In this document: positions 37,799 to 46,274 of the stretch, piece by piece
How the letters are laid out: each line of letters opens with the position of its first letter
How positions within the stretch are numbered: position 1 is the first letter of the stretch
Source: 34-65-8 sp964516135
GTDB lineage: Bacteria > Pseudomonadota > Alphaproteobacteria > Sphingomonadales > Sphingomonadaceae
NCBI GenBank assembly: GCA_964516135.1
Contig: CAZEWN010000005.1
Location: 1-64,000 of the forward strand
Length of the DNA: 64,000 nt
Reading direction: 5' to 3'
Translations under genes and position numbers: made by a program
The notes under the pieces: model-generated
The model's input: only the letters and a program-made list of their open reading frames with translations
Told to the model about the DNA's origin: nothing
Database searches by the model: none

Positions 37799-39271
37799 AT
37801 GGCGCTCGGCCCCCGCCTCGACCTGCGGCAAACCCAATCGCTGGTCATGACGCCGCAGTTGCAGCAGGCGATCAAGCTGCTGGCGGCATCCAATCTCGAA
37901 ATAGAAACCTTCATCGGAGAAGCGCTGGAGGCCAATCCGCTGCTCGAGGCGGGCGAGGTATCGAGCGAGGCGACCGAGCCGCTGTCGGTCGCGGCGGACG
38001 AGCCGAGCGCCGATACCACGATGACCAGTGACGAGGGGGCGCTGGACCTCGATCCCGGCGCGCTTGACCGAGACCGCGATACTGGCGACGCCGAATGGGG
38101 CGCCGCCGCCCCGACCGGGAGCACGGGTGAAAACTTGCCCGGCATCGATGAGCGTGGCGGTGACGGCCCAACCCTTACCGAACACCTCGAGGCACAAGTC
38201 GGCGCGGCGGCAGGCGATGCGCGCGAAGCAGCGATCGCGCGCCACCTGATCGGCCTCCTCGACGAGGCGGGATATCTTGCCACCGACCTGCGCGAGGTCG
38301 CCGCTGACCTGGGCATACCGCTTGCCGAGGCGGAACGCGCCCTGGAAGTGGTGCAGACACTCGATCCAACAGGCGTCGGCGCGCGCACGCTGGGCGAATG
38401 CCTGGCGCTCCAGGCGCGCGAGGTCGACCGCTACGATCCATGCATGGCACGGCTGATCGACAACCTCGACCTCGTTGCGCGCGGCGAGTTCGCCCGATTG
38501 AAGCGCATGTGCGATGTCGACGACGAGGACTTCGCCGACATGCTGGCCGAACTGCGCGGCTACGATCCCAAGCCGGGTCTTGCCTTCGGAGGCGGCTCGG
38601 AAGCGCCGGTGGTGCCGGACATCCTGATTACCGCCGGCAAGGGCGGCGGCTGGGACATCCGGCTCAACGAGGAGACGCTGCCCCGCCTGGTCGTCAACCG
38701 CGAATACTACGTGGAACTGAAGCGCGGCTGCACCGACAAGGCAAGCAAGGCATGGCTGGGCGAAAAGCTGACCGACGCGAACTGGCTCATTCGCGCACTC
38801 GACCAGCGCGCGCGCACGATCCTCAAGACCGCCGCCGAAATCGTGAAGCAGCAGGACGGGTTCTTCCGCCGCGGCGTGTCCGAGCTGCGCCCGCTGACGC
38901 TGCGCGCCGTGGCCGAGGCGATCGAGATGCATGAAAGTACGGTCAGCCGGGTGACCAGCAACAAGTACCTGCACTGCGATCGGGGCACGTTCGAGCTCAA
39001 ATACTTCTTCACCAGCGGGATCGCAAGGATCGGGGCAGGGGGCGAGAGCGGCGACGGCGAAGGCGCCAGTTCGCAAGCGGTCAAGGCACGGATCAAGGCG
39101 TTGATCGACGCCGAGGGCGCAAGCCAAATCCTGTCCGACGACACATTGGTCGACCTTCTCAAGGCCGAGGGGTTCGATCTTGCCCGCCGCACCGTGGCGA
39201 AATACCGCGAGGCCATGGGCATCGGGTCCAGCGTCCAGCGGCGCCGGCAGAAGAAGCTGGCCGGGTTGTAG
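37799..39271 (+). CDS. rpoN: RNA polymerase sigma-54 factor
   Basis: A 490-residue alternative sigma factor requiring ATP-dependent activators. The N-terminal activator region has RLDLRQTQSLVMTPQLQQAI; an acidic spacer (about 55-120) precedes the core-binding domain; then the HTH region and the RpoN box ARRTVAKYREAMGI (about 464-477), which reads the -24 element. It is coupled to lptB. A large inverted repeat begins 20 bases after the stop. Confidence 0.97.
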   Translation: MALGPRLDLRQTQSLVMTPQLQQAIKLLAASNLEIETFIGEALEANPLLEAGEVSSEATEPLSVAADEPSADTTMTSDEGALDLDPGALDRDRDTGDAEWGAAAPTGSTGENLPGIDERGGDGPTLTEHLEAQVGAAAGDAREAAIARHLIGLLDEAGYLATDLREVAADLGIPLAEAERALEVVQTLDPTGVGARTLGECLALQAREVDRYDPCMARLIDNLDLVARGEFARLKRMCDVDDEDFADMLAELRGYDPKPGLAFGGGSEAPVVPDILITAGKGGGWDIRLNEETLPRLVVNREYYVELKRGCTDKASKAWLGEKLTDANWLIRALDQRARTILKTAAEIVKQQDGFFRRGVSELRPLTLRAVAEAIEMHESTVSRVTSNKYLHCDRGTFELKYFFTSGIARIGAGGESGDGEGASSQAVKARIKALIDAEGASQILSDDTLVDLLKAEGFDLARRTVAKYREAMGIGSSVQRRRQKKLAGL

Positions 39272-39291
39272 TCTGTTTCGGCTTCGGCGAA

Positions 39292-39381
39292 GCGTTCGTA
39301 ACCGGCCCGCACCCCCACCCGACCATCCATAGGGTACTATCGTTGGGTGGTCGGGTGGGGGTGCGGGCCGGTGCCGAACGC
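39292..39381. repeat. Long inverted repeat, 36 paired positions
   Basis: The inner arms are 29 bases each (39301-39329 and 39344-39372) and pair completely apart from one G-T wobble, around a 14-base loop. After a 2-base mismatch, GCGTTCG (39292-39298) pairs with CGAACGC (39375-39381). The arms are C-rich/G-rich (CCCGCACCCCCACCCGACCA in the left arm). No T-run follows. It lies between rpoN and the ctrA promoter and could be a terminator, a REP-like mobile palindrome or an RNA processing element. Confidence 0.85.
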
Positions 39382-39401
39382 AGGGGCTGTCAGACGAAAA
39401 C

Positions 39402-39466
39402 GACTCGCCGCGAATCAGCGCTTTACAGAAAATTAACCTTTTCCGTTCACACGTCGTGTGGTTAAC
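39402..39466 (+). promoter_or_regulatory. ctrA control region: two GANTC sites and TTAA half-sites
   Basis: GACTC (39402-39406) and GAATC (39412-39416) are two GANTC sites 10 bases apart, the target of the CcrM cell-cycle DNA methyltransferase. TTAA at 39433-39436 and GTTAAC at 39461-39466 match CtrA half-sites. In Caulobacter, ctrA is controlled by GANTC methylation and by CtrA itself. The sites are seen; the same regulation is inferred. Confidence 0.65.
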
Positions 39467-39530
39467 GTCCGGCAGCATCTTTTGGGAAAGGTGCGGCCGC
39501 GCAGGTTACGGGGCAAAGGGGGGACCACCC

Positions 39531-40226
39531 ATGCGTGTACTGTTGATCGAGGACGAGCCGACCACGGCCAAGGCGATCGAGCTCATGCTCACCACCGAAG
39601 GCTTCAATGTCTATTCGACCGATCTGGGCGAAGAGGGGTTGGATCTCGGCAAGCTCTACGATTACGACATCATTCTGCTCGATCTGAACCTGCCCGACAT
39701 GCACGGGTACGATGTGCTCAAGAAGCTGCGCGTCGCCAAGGTACAGACACCGGTCCTGATCCTGTCGGGCATTGCCGAAATGGACAGCAAGATCCGCAGC
39801 TTCGGCTTTGGTGCCGATGATTACGTGACCAAGCCCTTCCACCGCGAGGAACTGGTCGCCCGCATCCATGCCGTGGTCCGCCGCAGCAAGGGGCACAGCC
39901 AGTCGGTGATTCGCACCGGCAAGCTGGCAGTCAATCTCGACGCAAAGACGGTCGAAGTCGATGGCGCGCGCGTCCATCTGACCGGCAAGGAATATGCCAT
40001 GCTGGAGCTGCTTTCGCTCCGCAAGGGCACGACGCTGACCAAGGAGATGTTCCTCAATCACCTTTACGGCGGCATGGACGAGCCTGAATTGAAGATCATC
40101 GACGTATTCATCTGCAAGCTTCGCAAGAAGCTGAGCCATGCCTGCGGCGGCGACAACTACATCGAAACCGTGTGGGGCCGCGGCTATGTGCTGCGCGATC
40201 CCGACGCGCAGGCCGAAGCGGCCTGA
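39531..40226 (+). CDS. ctrA: Cell-cycle response regulator CtrA
   Basis: A 231-residue OmpR-type response regulator. The receiver has the acidic pocket IEDEP (6-10), phospho-acceptor Asp51 (LLDLNLPDMHGYDVL) and KPFHREE. The DNA-binding domain has TGKEYAMLELLSLRKGTTLT and WGRGYVLRDP, the near-invariant CtrA sequences. It controls cell cycle, division and motility genes in alphaproteobacteria. The ATG at 39531 follows AAAGGGGGG. A strong terminator follows. Confidence 0.97.
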   Translation: MRVLLIEDEPTTAKAIELMLTTEGFNVYSTDLGEEGLDLGKLYDYDIILLDLNLPDMHGYDVLKKLRVAKVQTPVLILSGIAEMDSKIRSFGFGADDYVTKPFHREELVARIHAVVRRSKGHSQSVIRTGKLAVNLDAKTVEVDGARVHLTGKEYAMLELLSLRKGTTLTKEMFLNHLYGGMDEPELKIIDVFICKLRKKLSHACGGDNYIETVWGRGYVLRDPDAQAEAA

Positions 40227-40262
40227 CGCCGTTACGATACGCATCTTTTCGGATGGGGAGTG

Positions 40263-40293
40263 CGCCCGAAGTCGCGGGGCTTCGGGCGTTTTT
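40263..40293 (+). terminator. Rho-independent terminator of ctrA
   Basis: CGCCCGAAG (40263-40271), 8-base loop, CTTCGGGCG (40280-40288), then TTTTT. The 9-bp stem is perfect. Confidence 0.92.
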
Positions 40294-40401
40294 CATTCCG
40301 GCGGGCGCGTTTTCTTTCAGGGGGCGTAGGGAAATTCCGCTCGCGCGGGCTCGGGCACCGGTTTAATTGCCGCGGCCAACCGATGAAAGGTTCTGCGCGC
40401 G

Positions 40402-41166
40402 ATGGAAGTGTTCGGCATCGATCTCGCGGGCCTGCTGCCGTTCATTGCGATCGGGTTTGCCGCGCAACTGGTCGATGGTGCGCTGGGGATGGCGTTCGGG
40501 GTCATCACCAATACCCTGCTGGTGGGTGTTATGGGCGTACCCCCAGCACAGGCATCGCAGCGGGTGCATGTGGTCGAATGCTTTACCACCGCCGTTTCCG
40601 GCATCAGCCATCTGCTCCATCGCAATATCGACCCGAAGCTGTTTTTCCGGCTCGTCATCCCGGGCGTGATTGGCGGGGTGACGGGCGCCTATCTCGTGTC
40701 CAACCTCGATGCCGAGATCGTGAAACCGTTCGTCATGCTCTACCTCGCCGCGATCGGCCTCTACCTGCTGTGGCGCGGAATCATGTATCCGCCGAAGATC
40801 CGCGAGGCGAAAGTCGTGGCACCGCTGGGCCTCGTCGGCGGCTTTCTGGATGCCGCGGGCGGCGGCGGTTGGGGCCCGGTGGTGACATCCAACCTGCTGA
40901 TCCAGGGCACCGACCCGCGAAAGGTGGTGGGCACGGTCAATTCGGTCGAATTCTTCCTGACCCTGTCGATATCCGCGACCTTCATCTATCATCTGGGCGT
41001 TGCCGACCTGGCGGGCGCCACGCTTGGCCTGCTGATCGGCGGCGTGTGCGGCGCGCCCTTCGGTGCGTTCGCCGCCAAATATCTCCCGGCCAAGACCATG
41101 CTGATCCTCGTGGGCGCGGTGCTGACGATCACCAGTGCCTATGCCGTGTGGACCGCCTGGGGATAG
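40402..41166 (+). CDS. TauE/SafE (TSUP) family transporter
   Basis: A 254-residue membrane protein with about seven or eight helices. It shows the duplicated family pattern FAAQLVDGALGMAFGVI near the N-terminus and LGLVGGFLDAAGGGGWGPVV in the middle. Relatives export sulfite, sulfoacetate or other small anions; the substrate here is unknown. trmB follows after 47 bases. Confidence 0.9.
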   Translation: MEVFGIDLAGLLPFIAIGFAAQLVDGALGMAFGVITNTLLVGVMGVPPAQASQRVHVVECFTTAVSGISHLLHRNIDPKLFFRLVIPGVIGGVTGAYLVSNLDAEIVKPFVMLYLAAIGLYLLWRGIMYPPKIREAKVVAPLGLVGGFLDAAGGGGWGPVVTSNLLIQGTDPRKVVGTVNSVEFFLTLSISATFIYHLGVADLAGATLGLLIGGVCGAPFGAFAAKYLPAKTMLILVGAVLTITSAYAVWTAWG

Positions 41167-41213
41167 CGGCGCGGCCCCTTCCCCTGCCCTCGCATGGCGG
41201 CTAGGGCGCCGGC

Positions 41214-41915
41214 ATGACGGCGTTCAAGGCAGGCGATCCAACGACCCTCAACCGGCTTTACGGTCGCAGCCAGGGGAAACCTTTGCGCGCGGGGCAACAG
41301 GAACTGGTCGACACCCTGCTGCCGCAAATAGCGGTTCCGGTGGAAGGCGCCGTCACGTCGAAGGCGCTGTTCGGTGACGAGCGCCCGCTGCATTTCGAGA
41401 TCGGCTTCGGCGGCGGGGAACACCTGGCCTACCGGGCCGACCTTTTGCCCGATCACGGCTTCATCGGGGCCGAGCCGTTCCTTAACGGGGTGGCGCAGGC
41501 GCTGGTCCATGTTCGGGACGGGGCCTTGGGCAATATCCGCATCCATCACGGCGACGCGCTGGAGGCGCTGGCGCGCATTCCGGACGGCGCCTTGACCATG
41601 CTCTATCTGCTCCATCCGGACCCGTGGCCGAAAAACAAGCATGCCAAACGGCGGATGATGAACGATGGCCCCGTCGCGATGTTCGCGGCCAAGCTCAGGC
41701 GTGGCGGTGAGTTCCGCTTCGGCACCGACCACCCCGTCTATCTGCGCCACGCGCTGAGCGTCATGCAGCGCCACGCTGATGCCTTCGAATGGCAGGTCGA
41801 AGGGCGTGCGAGCTGGGAAAACCGACCCGGCGGCTGGTGCAAGACACGCTACGAAACCAAGGCGCGCACCGTCTATGGGCACGAAGTGTGGTATTTCCGA
41901 TACCGGCGACGGTAG
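41214..41915 (+). CDS. trmB: tRNA (guanine-N7-)-methyltransferase
   Basis: A 233-residue enzyme methylating G46 of tRNA with S-adenosylmethionine. It has the SAM-binding FEIGFGGGEHLAYRADL, the catalytic/tRNA region YLLHPDPWPKNKHAKRRMM and the C-terminal TRYETKARTVYGHEVWYF. Length and motifs are typical. It is likely cotranscribed with the TSUP gene and is convergent with the next gene. Confidence 0.96.
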   Translation: MTAFKAGDPTTLNRLYGRSQGKPLRAGQQELVDTLLPQIAVPVEGAVTSKALFGDERPLHFEIGFGGGEHLAYRADLLPDHGFIGAEPFLNGVAQALVHVRDGALGNIRIHHGDALEALARIPDGALTMLYLLHPDPWPKNKHAKRRMMNDGPVAMFAAKLRRGGEFRFGTDHPVYLRHALSVMQRHADAFEWQVEGRASWENRPGGWCKTRYETKARTVYGHEVWYFRYRRR

Positions 41916-41963
41916 GCCTTCACGTTGCCGTAAAGTTGCTTCTTTCCGGCCCAGCCCGCTCGC

Positions 41964-42836
41964 TCATGTGTCGTGCTTGGCCGCCAGTCGGCGGACATAG
42001 CTTCTAAAGGTCGTGGCGGGGCGGCCGATGATCAATTGCAGGACTTCCGCGTTCGACTGAAAACCGTGGGCATCATAGTGTGCGTTCATGATGCCCATCT
42101 GCGCGATGCGATCTTCGTTCGCGCCCGCCGCGCGCGCCTTGTCGACCATTTCCGAAAGCGGGATTGCCCTCGCCGTCACCGGCCTGCTGATCACGCCGGA
42201 GATGATCTCGGCCATGTCTTGCTGGCTCAACGCCTGGGGTCCGGCAAGCTCGTAGGTGCCGAAGCGAAAGCGCCCATCGCACGCGACCACTGCCGCCGCG
42301 TCGGCCAAGTCCTGTAGATCGACCACGCTGAACTTGCGGTTCGTGTCGAACGGCATGGCGTGCACCCCTTCCTCGACAACCTGACGCCAGATCGGAACAA
42401 GATGCTGCATGTAACGCGACGGCTGGAGGATCGTGTAGGCAAGGCCGCTGTCGATCAAATGCTCCTCGGCATCCAGCTTCAGCCGGTGATGCCGGATCGC
42501 GCGCGCCAAAGGGTGCATAACGGAATAATAGATGAAGTGATCGACGCCAGCCGCCTTCGCCCGCGCAACGAGCGACGACGTGATGGTGAATTCGTCTGCA
42601 TGCATGGGTGGACCGATGTGCAAGACCTGCTCGACGCCATCGACGGCCCGCGCGAGGGCGCTTTCGTCCGTCAAGTCGCCGACCACGGTTTCATGGGCGC
42701 CAAGTGCTTCGAGAGCGGAGGCCTGTGCCTCCTCACGGATAAACGCGCGCACCGGCACTTTCGCCTGGACCAGCGATCGCAGCACGGCCCGTCCGGTCCG
42801 CCCGTTCGCCCCGGTAAGAAGAAGTCTGCCCTTCAT
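41964..42836 (-). CDS. NmrA-like NAD(P)-binding reductase
   Basis: A 290-residue atypical short-chain dehydrogenase. The N-terminal nucleotide-binding motif is LLTGANGRTGRAVLRSL (6-22), followed by HETVVGDLTDESALARAVDG and FIYYSVMHPL; the classical YxxxK is not obvious, as in NmrA/HSCARG-type proteins. These either reduce quinone-like substrates or sense the NADPH/NADP ratio. Its start overlaps the monooxygenase stop by 4 bases (ATGA), so the two are coupled. Confidence 0.85.
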   Translation of the reverse strand: MKGRLLLTGANGRTGRAVLRSLVQAKVPVRAFIREEAQASALEALGAHETVVGDLTDESALARAVDGVEQVLHIGPPMHADEFTITSSLVARAKAAGVDHFIYYSVMHPLARAIRHHRLKLDAEEHLIDSGLAYTILQPSRYMQHLVPIWRQVVEEGVHAMPFDTNRKFSVVDLQDLADAAAVVACDGRFRFGTYELAGPQALSQQDMAEIISGVISRPVTARAIPLSEMVDKARAAGANEDRIAQMGIMNAHYDAHGFQSNAEVLQLIIGRPATTFRSYVRRLAAKHDT

Positions 42837-44134
42837 GCCACTTTCCTGTTGGTGGTATGGACCTGGATCGTGTCATCGGCCGGGTCGCCTCCAATGCGGG
42901 CGCAGTCGCGCAGCGACTGAATCATCGACGTTTCCATGATGTAGCGATCCTGTTCTTCCTGGGATTTGGCCAGCGCGCGCAGCCGTTCGCGGCGCGCGTC
43001 ACGCACCGCGGCGTCCTTGCTCTCCATAATGCGCTTGTTTTCTTGGGTGCGCGCCTGAATGAAGGCGATGCAAATCCCGCGCCGCTGTCGGTCATACAAG
43101 TCGAGCCGTTCGTCGAGCGGGGCCGACCCGTTGATGATCTCGACCAGTTTTTCGCCAAGGCTGAAGGCATCGTGGATACCGCCGTTCATGCCCATGCCGC
43201 CAAGCGGGTTGTTCACGTGCGCCGCATCGCCCGCCAGAAGCACCCGCGGCGCCACACGGTAAGTTTCAGCGACGCGCTGGTGCACTTTGTACAGCGTGCG
43301 ATGATGGACGTCGTAATCGCCGTCCTTGGGATGCAGGCGCTGGAGCCGGTCCTGGATATATTCATCCGACAGCAGCTCACCCGGATCGGCATCGGGCGGA
43401 GTGGGGAACTGGACCCGCCACAAGTCGACCGTCTTGAGCATCACGCACCACTCGTCCGGATCGGACACGTAGTTGACCCAACGCAAATCGTCGAAATGAC
43501 GTTCGAAGGGGAACGTGGTGGACACTACCAGGAACCGTTCGGGGTAAGTCAGCCCTTCAAACAACGTGCCCGAGGCCTGGCGAATTCGGCTGCCCGCGCC
43601 ATCGGTTCCAACCAGGAAGCCGCCCTCGACGATCGATTCATTCTCGCCGTCGAAGACCAGAGCGGCCACCGAGTCCGCGCGTTCGCGGAAACCCAGCACC
43701 TGGCATCCCATCCTCACCTCGGCGTGGGGATAGTCGTTCAGCATCTCGATCGCGGTCCGGGTCAGCTTGTACTGCTCGCATTGCAGGCGATAAGGATGCG
43801 CGGTGATGCCGTTGAGGCGGCAGAGCGGGATGTTGACCGCCTCGCCCGTCGCGCGTTCGCGAAACTGGAAATCACGCACGATCAGGCCTTGGGGTATCAG
43901 TTTCTCGGTCAGGCCGAGCGCGTCCAGCATATCGAGCGTGGGCGGGTGAAAGGTCGACGCCCGCAGGTCGATGGGCAGCCCTTCGGCCTGGTCCAACACG
44001 ATCACTGGGATGCCCGCCTGCGCCAGATAGAGGGCGAGCGTACAGCCCACTGGCCCTGCTCCGGCGATAAGCACTGGCTTGCCTCGAGGCTCGTCAGGGA
44101 CCCTGCCGGAAAGATCGTCCATCGCCAGTGTCAT
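42833..44134 (-). CDS. FAD-dependent aromatic-type monooxygenase
   Basis: A 433-residue group A flavoprotein hydroxylase. It shows the FAD-binding LIAGAGPVGCTLALYLAQAG (22-41), the FAD/NADPH motif LVGTDGAGSRIRQASG and the ribityl-binding VLLAGDAAHVNNPLGGMGMN. The RASTFHPPTLDMLDALGL segment is typical of enzymes related to 3-(3-hydroxyphenyl)propionate hydroxylase. The actual substrate is unknown. It is first in a two-gene unit with the NmrA-like gene, downstream of an IclR regulator gene on the same strand. Confidence 0.88.
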   Translation of the reverse strand: MTLAMDDLSGRVPDEPRGKPVLIAGAGPVGCTLALYLAQAGIPVIVLDQAEGLPIDLRASTFHPPTLDMLDALGLTEKLIPQGLIVRDFQFRERATGEAVNIPLCRLNGITAHPYRLQCEQYKLTRTAIEMLNDYPHAEVRMGCQVLGFRERADSVAALVFDGENESIVEGGFLVGTDGAGSRIRQASGTLFEGLTYPERFLVVSTTFPFERHFDDLRWVNYVSDPDEWCVMLKTVDLWRVQFPTPPDADPGELLSDEYIQDRLQRLHPKDGDYDVHHRTLYKVHQRVAETYRVAPRVLLAGDAAHVNNPLGGMGMNGGIHDAFSLGEKLVEIINGSAPLDERLDLYDRQRRGICIAFIQARTQENKRIMESKDAAVRDARRERLRALAKSQEEQDRYIMETSMIQSLRDCARIGGDPADDTIQVHTTNRKVA

Positions 44135-44252
44135 CGATTCCTCCGGAACGCCTTGTCGGATCGGACACTAGCTATCGACGGGCTGGGTTCGCCGGAAATG
44201 AACCCGCAATTCGCCTGCTGAATTCAGGCCCCGCGCCCATGCACGGATATGG

Positions 44253-45062
44253 TCAGCCCCGCGAAAGCGCGCCAGTGATCTTCGCGACCGTTGCCCGGAG
44301 CGGCGCGACATAGTGCTCGACGGCGTTCGACATGGCCATGGCCCGGTCAAAGAATGTCAGCGCCACGCACGCTTTCACCCCGCTCTCGTCGAGGATGGGC
44401 ACTGCGATCGACGAGGTCCGCCCCATGTCCGTATGCGCGTTGCGAGCATTGGTGGCATAACCCTGCTCGCGGATTCGATCGAGGTAAGCGCTGTCCTGGA
44501 TGATCATCGCGGCGAGCCGCTGATCCTCGGTCCGGGCGTTCACTATCGACCTGAAGATCATCTCGCGCTCTTCGTCCGAACAGAACGCGATGTAGGCCTT
44601 CCCCGCGGCGCAATCGAAAATCGGCAGCGTGTGGCCCGGATAGTAGTTGGTGAAAGTCTGCGTGGTCATCGCATGGGTCGAATCCTTCACCATCATGCGA
44701 TCACCCACCCTTACCGAGATCGCGATCGGCCACAGGACTTCCATGGTCAGTTCCTGGATGAATGGCCGGGCCTTGGGGACAAGCTGATCCTCCTCCTGAA
44801 AGCCCGTCACCAGCGACCAGACGAGTTCCGTCGGGCGATAGCGCTTGCGCGACGATTCACTTTCGATCAGCCCTTCGTGCTGCAAGGTCATGACCATGCG
44901 GAACACGGTCGGATAGGCTAGGCCAGATTCCTCCTTGATCTCCATGATCGTGGGGTTGCCGCGCCGGTTGATGATCTGCAGCACCCGGATCGCCCGGCTC
45001 ACAGCGCGGACGGGAAATGCGCTGTCCTTTGCCTTCTCGCCTGTCGCCGTCCGCTTCGCCAT
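44253..45062 (-). CDS. IclR family transcriptional regulator
   Basis: A 269-residue regulator with an N-terminal winged HTH (VRAVSRAIRVLQIINRRGNP, then EESGLAYPTVFRMVMTLQHE) and the C-terminal effector domain with FDCAAGKAYIAFCSDEEREM and SIAVPILDESGVKACVALTF. IclR proteins commonly control aromatic or acid degradation. An in-frame ATG at 45092 adds ten mostly Gly/Asn residues; I prefer 45062 because the purine-rich GGTGGTGGCGA just before it resembles an RBS. It probably controls the adjacent monooxygenase genes. Confidence 0.92.
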   Translation of the reverse strand: MAKRTATGEKAKDSAFPVRAVSRAIRVLQIINRRGNPTIMEIKEESGLAYPTVFRMVMTLQHEGLIESESSRKRYRPTELVWSLVTGFQEEDQLVPKARPFIQELTMEVLWPIAISVRVGDRMMVKDSTHAMTTQTFTNYYPGHTLPIFDCAAGKAYIAFCSDEEREMIFRSIVNARTEDQRLAAMIIQDSAYLDRIREQGYATNARNAHTDMGRTSSIAVPILDESGVKACVALTFFDRAMAMSNAVEHYVAPLRATVAKITGALSRG

Positions 45063-45193
45063 TTCGCCACCACCGCCGTTGTCGCGATGCACTTCTAAAT
45101 CAGAAAATTCGCTCCGTGAATGAGGGTCACGGCGGGTCGCACTGGCGATACCGGCTGCCGGGGCCGTTCCAGCGCTTGCGAGCCAACGGGCAA

Positions 45194-46153
45194 TCAGGCC
45201 GGTGCCGTATTCCGACGGGAAAGGTCACCGCGATCCTCGCGGACCTTCAGGTCGCCGAACGTCTTGTATTCGTTGATGTCACCCATTGGTCGTGTATCCC
45301 AGCTCGTCGAGAAGCCCCGCGGATAGCGCGCATCGCCATCGCGTCGACCGTCCTGCGACCACAATAGCGGGAAGAGATCGCCGCCGGGCTTTTCGCCATC
45401 CAGCATTTCATCGAAGCTGACGCCGGCGATGTTCAGGCAATCAGGGCGCGGAGCCCAGCGGATGTCATCCCCGAACACGCGCTCCGAAATCGCGATGCGC
45501 CACCCGTCGGTCGGATTCCCGGCCGAATAGTGGAGCGCCCAGGGGTGCACTACGAGGATGTCGCCGGGGTCCATCTGCCAGCGCAGGAAGCGCAGCGACG
45601 GATCGCCACGACGGCTTTCGACATCAGGATGCGGCGCGCGATCGTCGGGTTTGATCATCTTGCGCGCGTTGGGCGAAAACAGCCAGTAAGGCACGTCGTC
45701 GTGCTGTGATCCGGCGAGCACTTCGAGACAGTTTGACTCGACAATCGGCGTCAGCGGGATCCAGATCGATGGCACCATGACCCCCGTGGTTGGCCAGCCC
45801 ATGCGGTCGCAATGCCACAGTGTCTTGGCATCCGATCGCGGCGGCTTGGCGAAGAATTCGTCGAAGAAGAACCGGACTTCCTTCGAACGCATGACCTTGC
45901 CGGCGGCTTCGGCGATGGGCGATTCGAACACCAGCCTGCGATATTCGGGAATGCATCGCGCCATGTAGCGGCCCGGAAGCGTTGGCAGCAGCCCGACATC
46001 CCTCTTGCCGATGATCACTTCTTCCGCGATCGGGCGAAGCAATTCGATCCATTCCGGATCGAGCACCTGACGCAGACAAACCGCGCCGTCGCGCGCGTAA
46101 TCGGTAATGTCCTGGTCGGTAATCTCGCGCAGCGGATGTCGGTTCAAAGCCAT
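45194..46153 (-). CDS. Phytanoyl-CoA dioxygenase family protein
   Basis: A 319-residue Fe(II)/2-oxoglutarate oxygenase. The metal triad is His114-x-Asp116 (LWHCDRMGW) and probably His208 (VVHPWALHYSAGN), with Arg219 as the likely 2-oxoglutarate ligand. AGGAGG 6 bases before the ATG at 46153 fixes the start. Family members hydroxylate fatty acyl-CoA, antibiotics and other small molecules; the substrate is unknown. It lies between IclR and LysR genes on the same strand. Confidence 0.9.
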   Translation of the reverse strand: MALNRHPLREITDQDITDYARDGAVCLRQVLDPEWIELLRPIAEEVIIGKRDVGLLPTLPGRYMARCIPEYRRLVFESPIAEAAGKVMRSKEVRFFFDEFFAKPPRSDAKTLWHCDRMGWPTTGVMVPSIWIPLTPIVESNCLEVLAGSQHDDVPYWLFSPNARKMIKPDDRAPHPDVESRRGDPSLRFLRWQMDPGDILVVHPWALHYSAGNPTDGWRIAISERVFGDDIRWAPRPDCLNIAGVSFDEMLDGEKPGGDLFPLLWSQDGRRDGDARYPRGFSTSWDTRPMGDINEYKTFGDLKVREDRGDLSRRNTAPA

Positions 46154-46274
46154 TGATGCCTCCTGGCGTGGCAGCCCCACGACCGGCAATCGAGGTCGCG
46201 TTGTCGCAGGCGTCAGGTTGCAGCCGCGGCGCGGCCGACGCCAATACAATTTGCGGAAAGGCCATCGGGATTGG

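Noticed and set aside
37799..39530. hpf and ptsN after rpoN
   Set aside because: These usual neighbours of lptB-rpoN are absent here; ctrA follows instead, so I did not annotate a PTS-Ntr locus.
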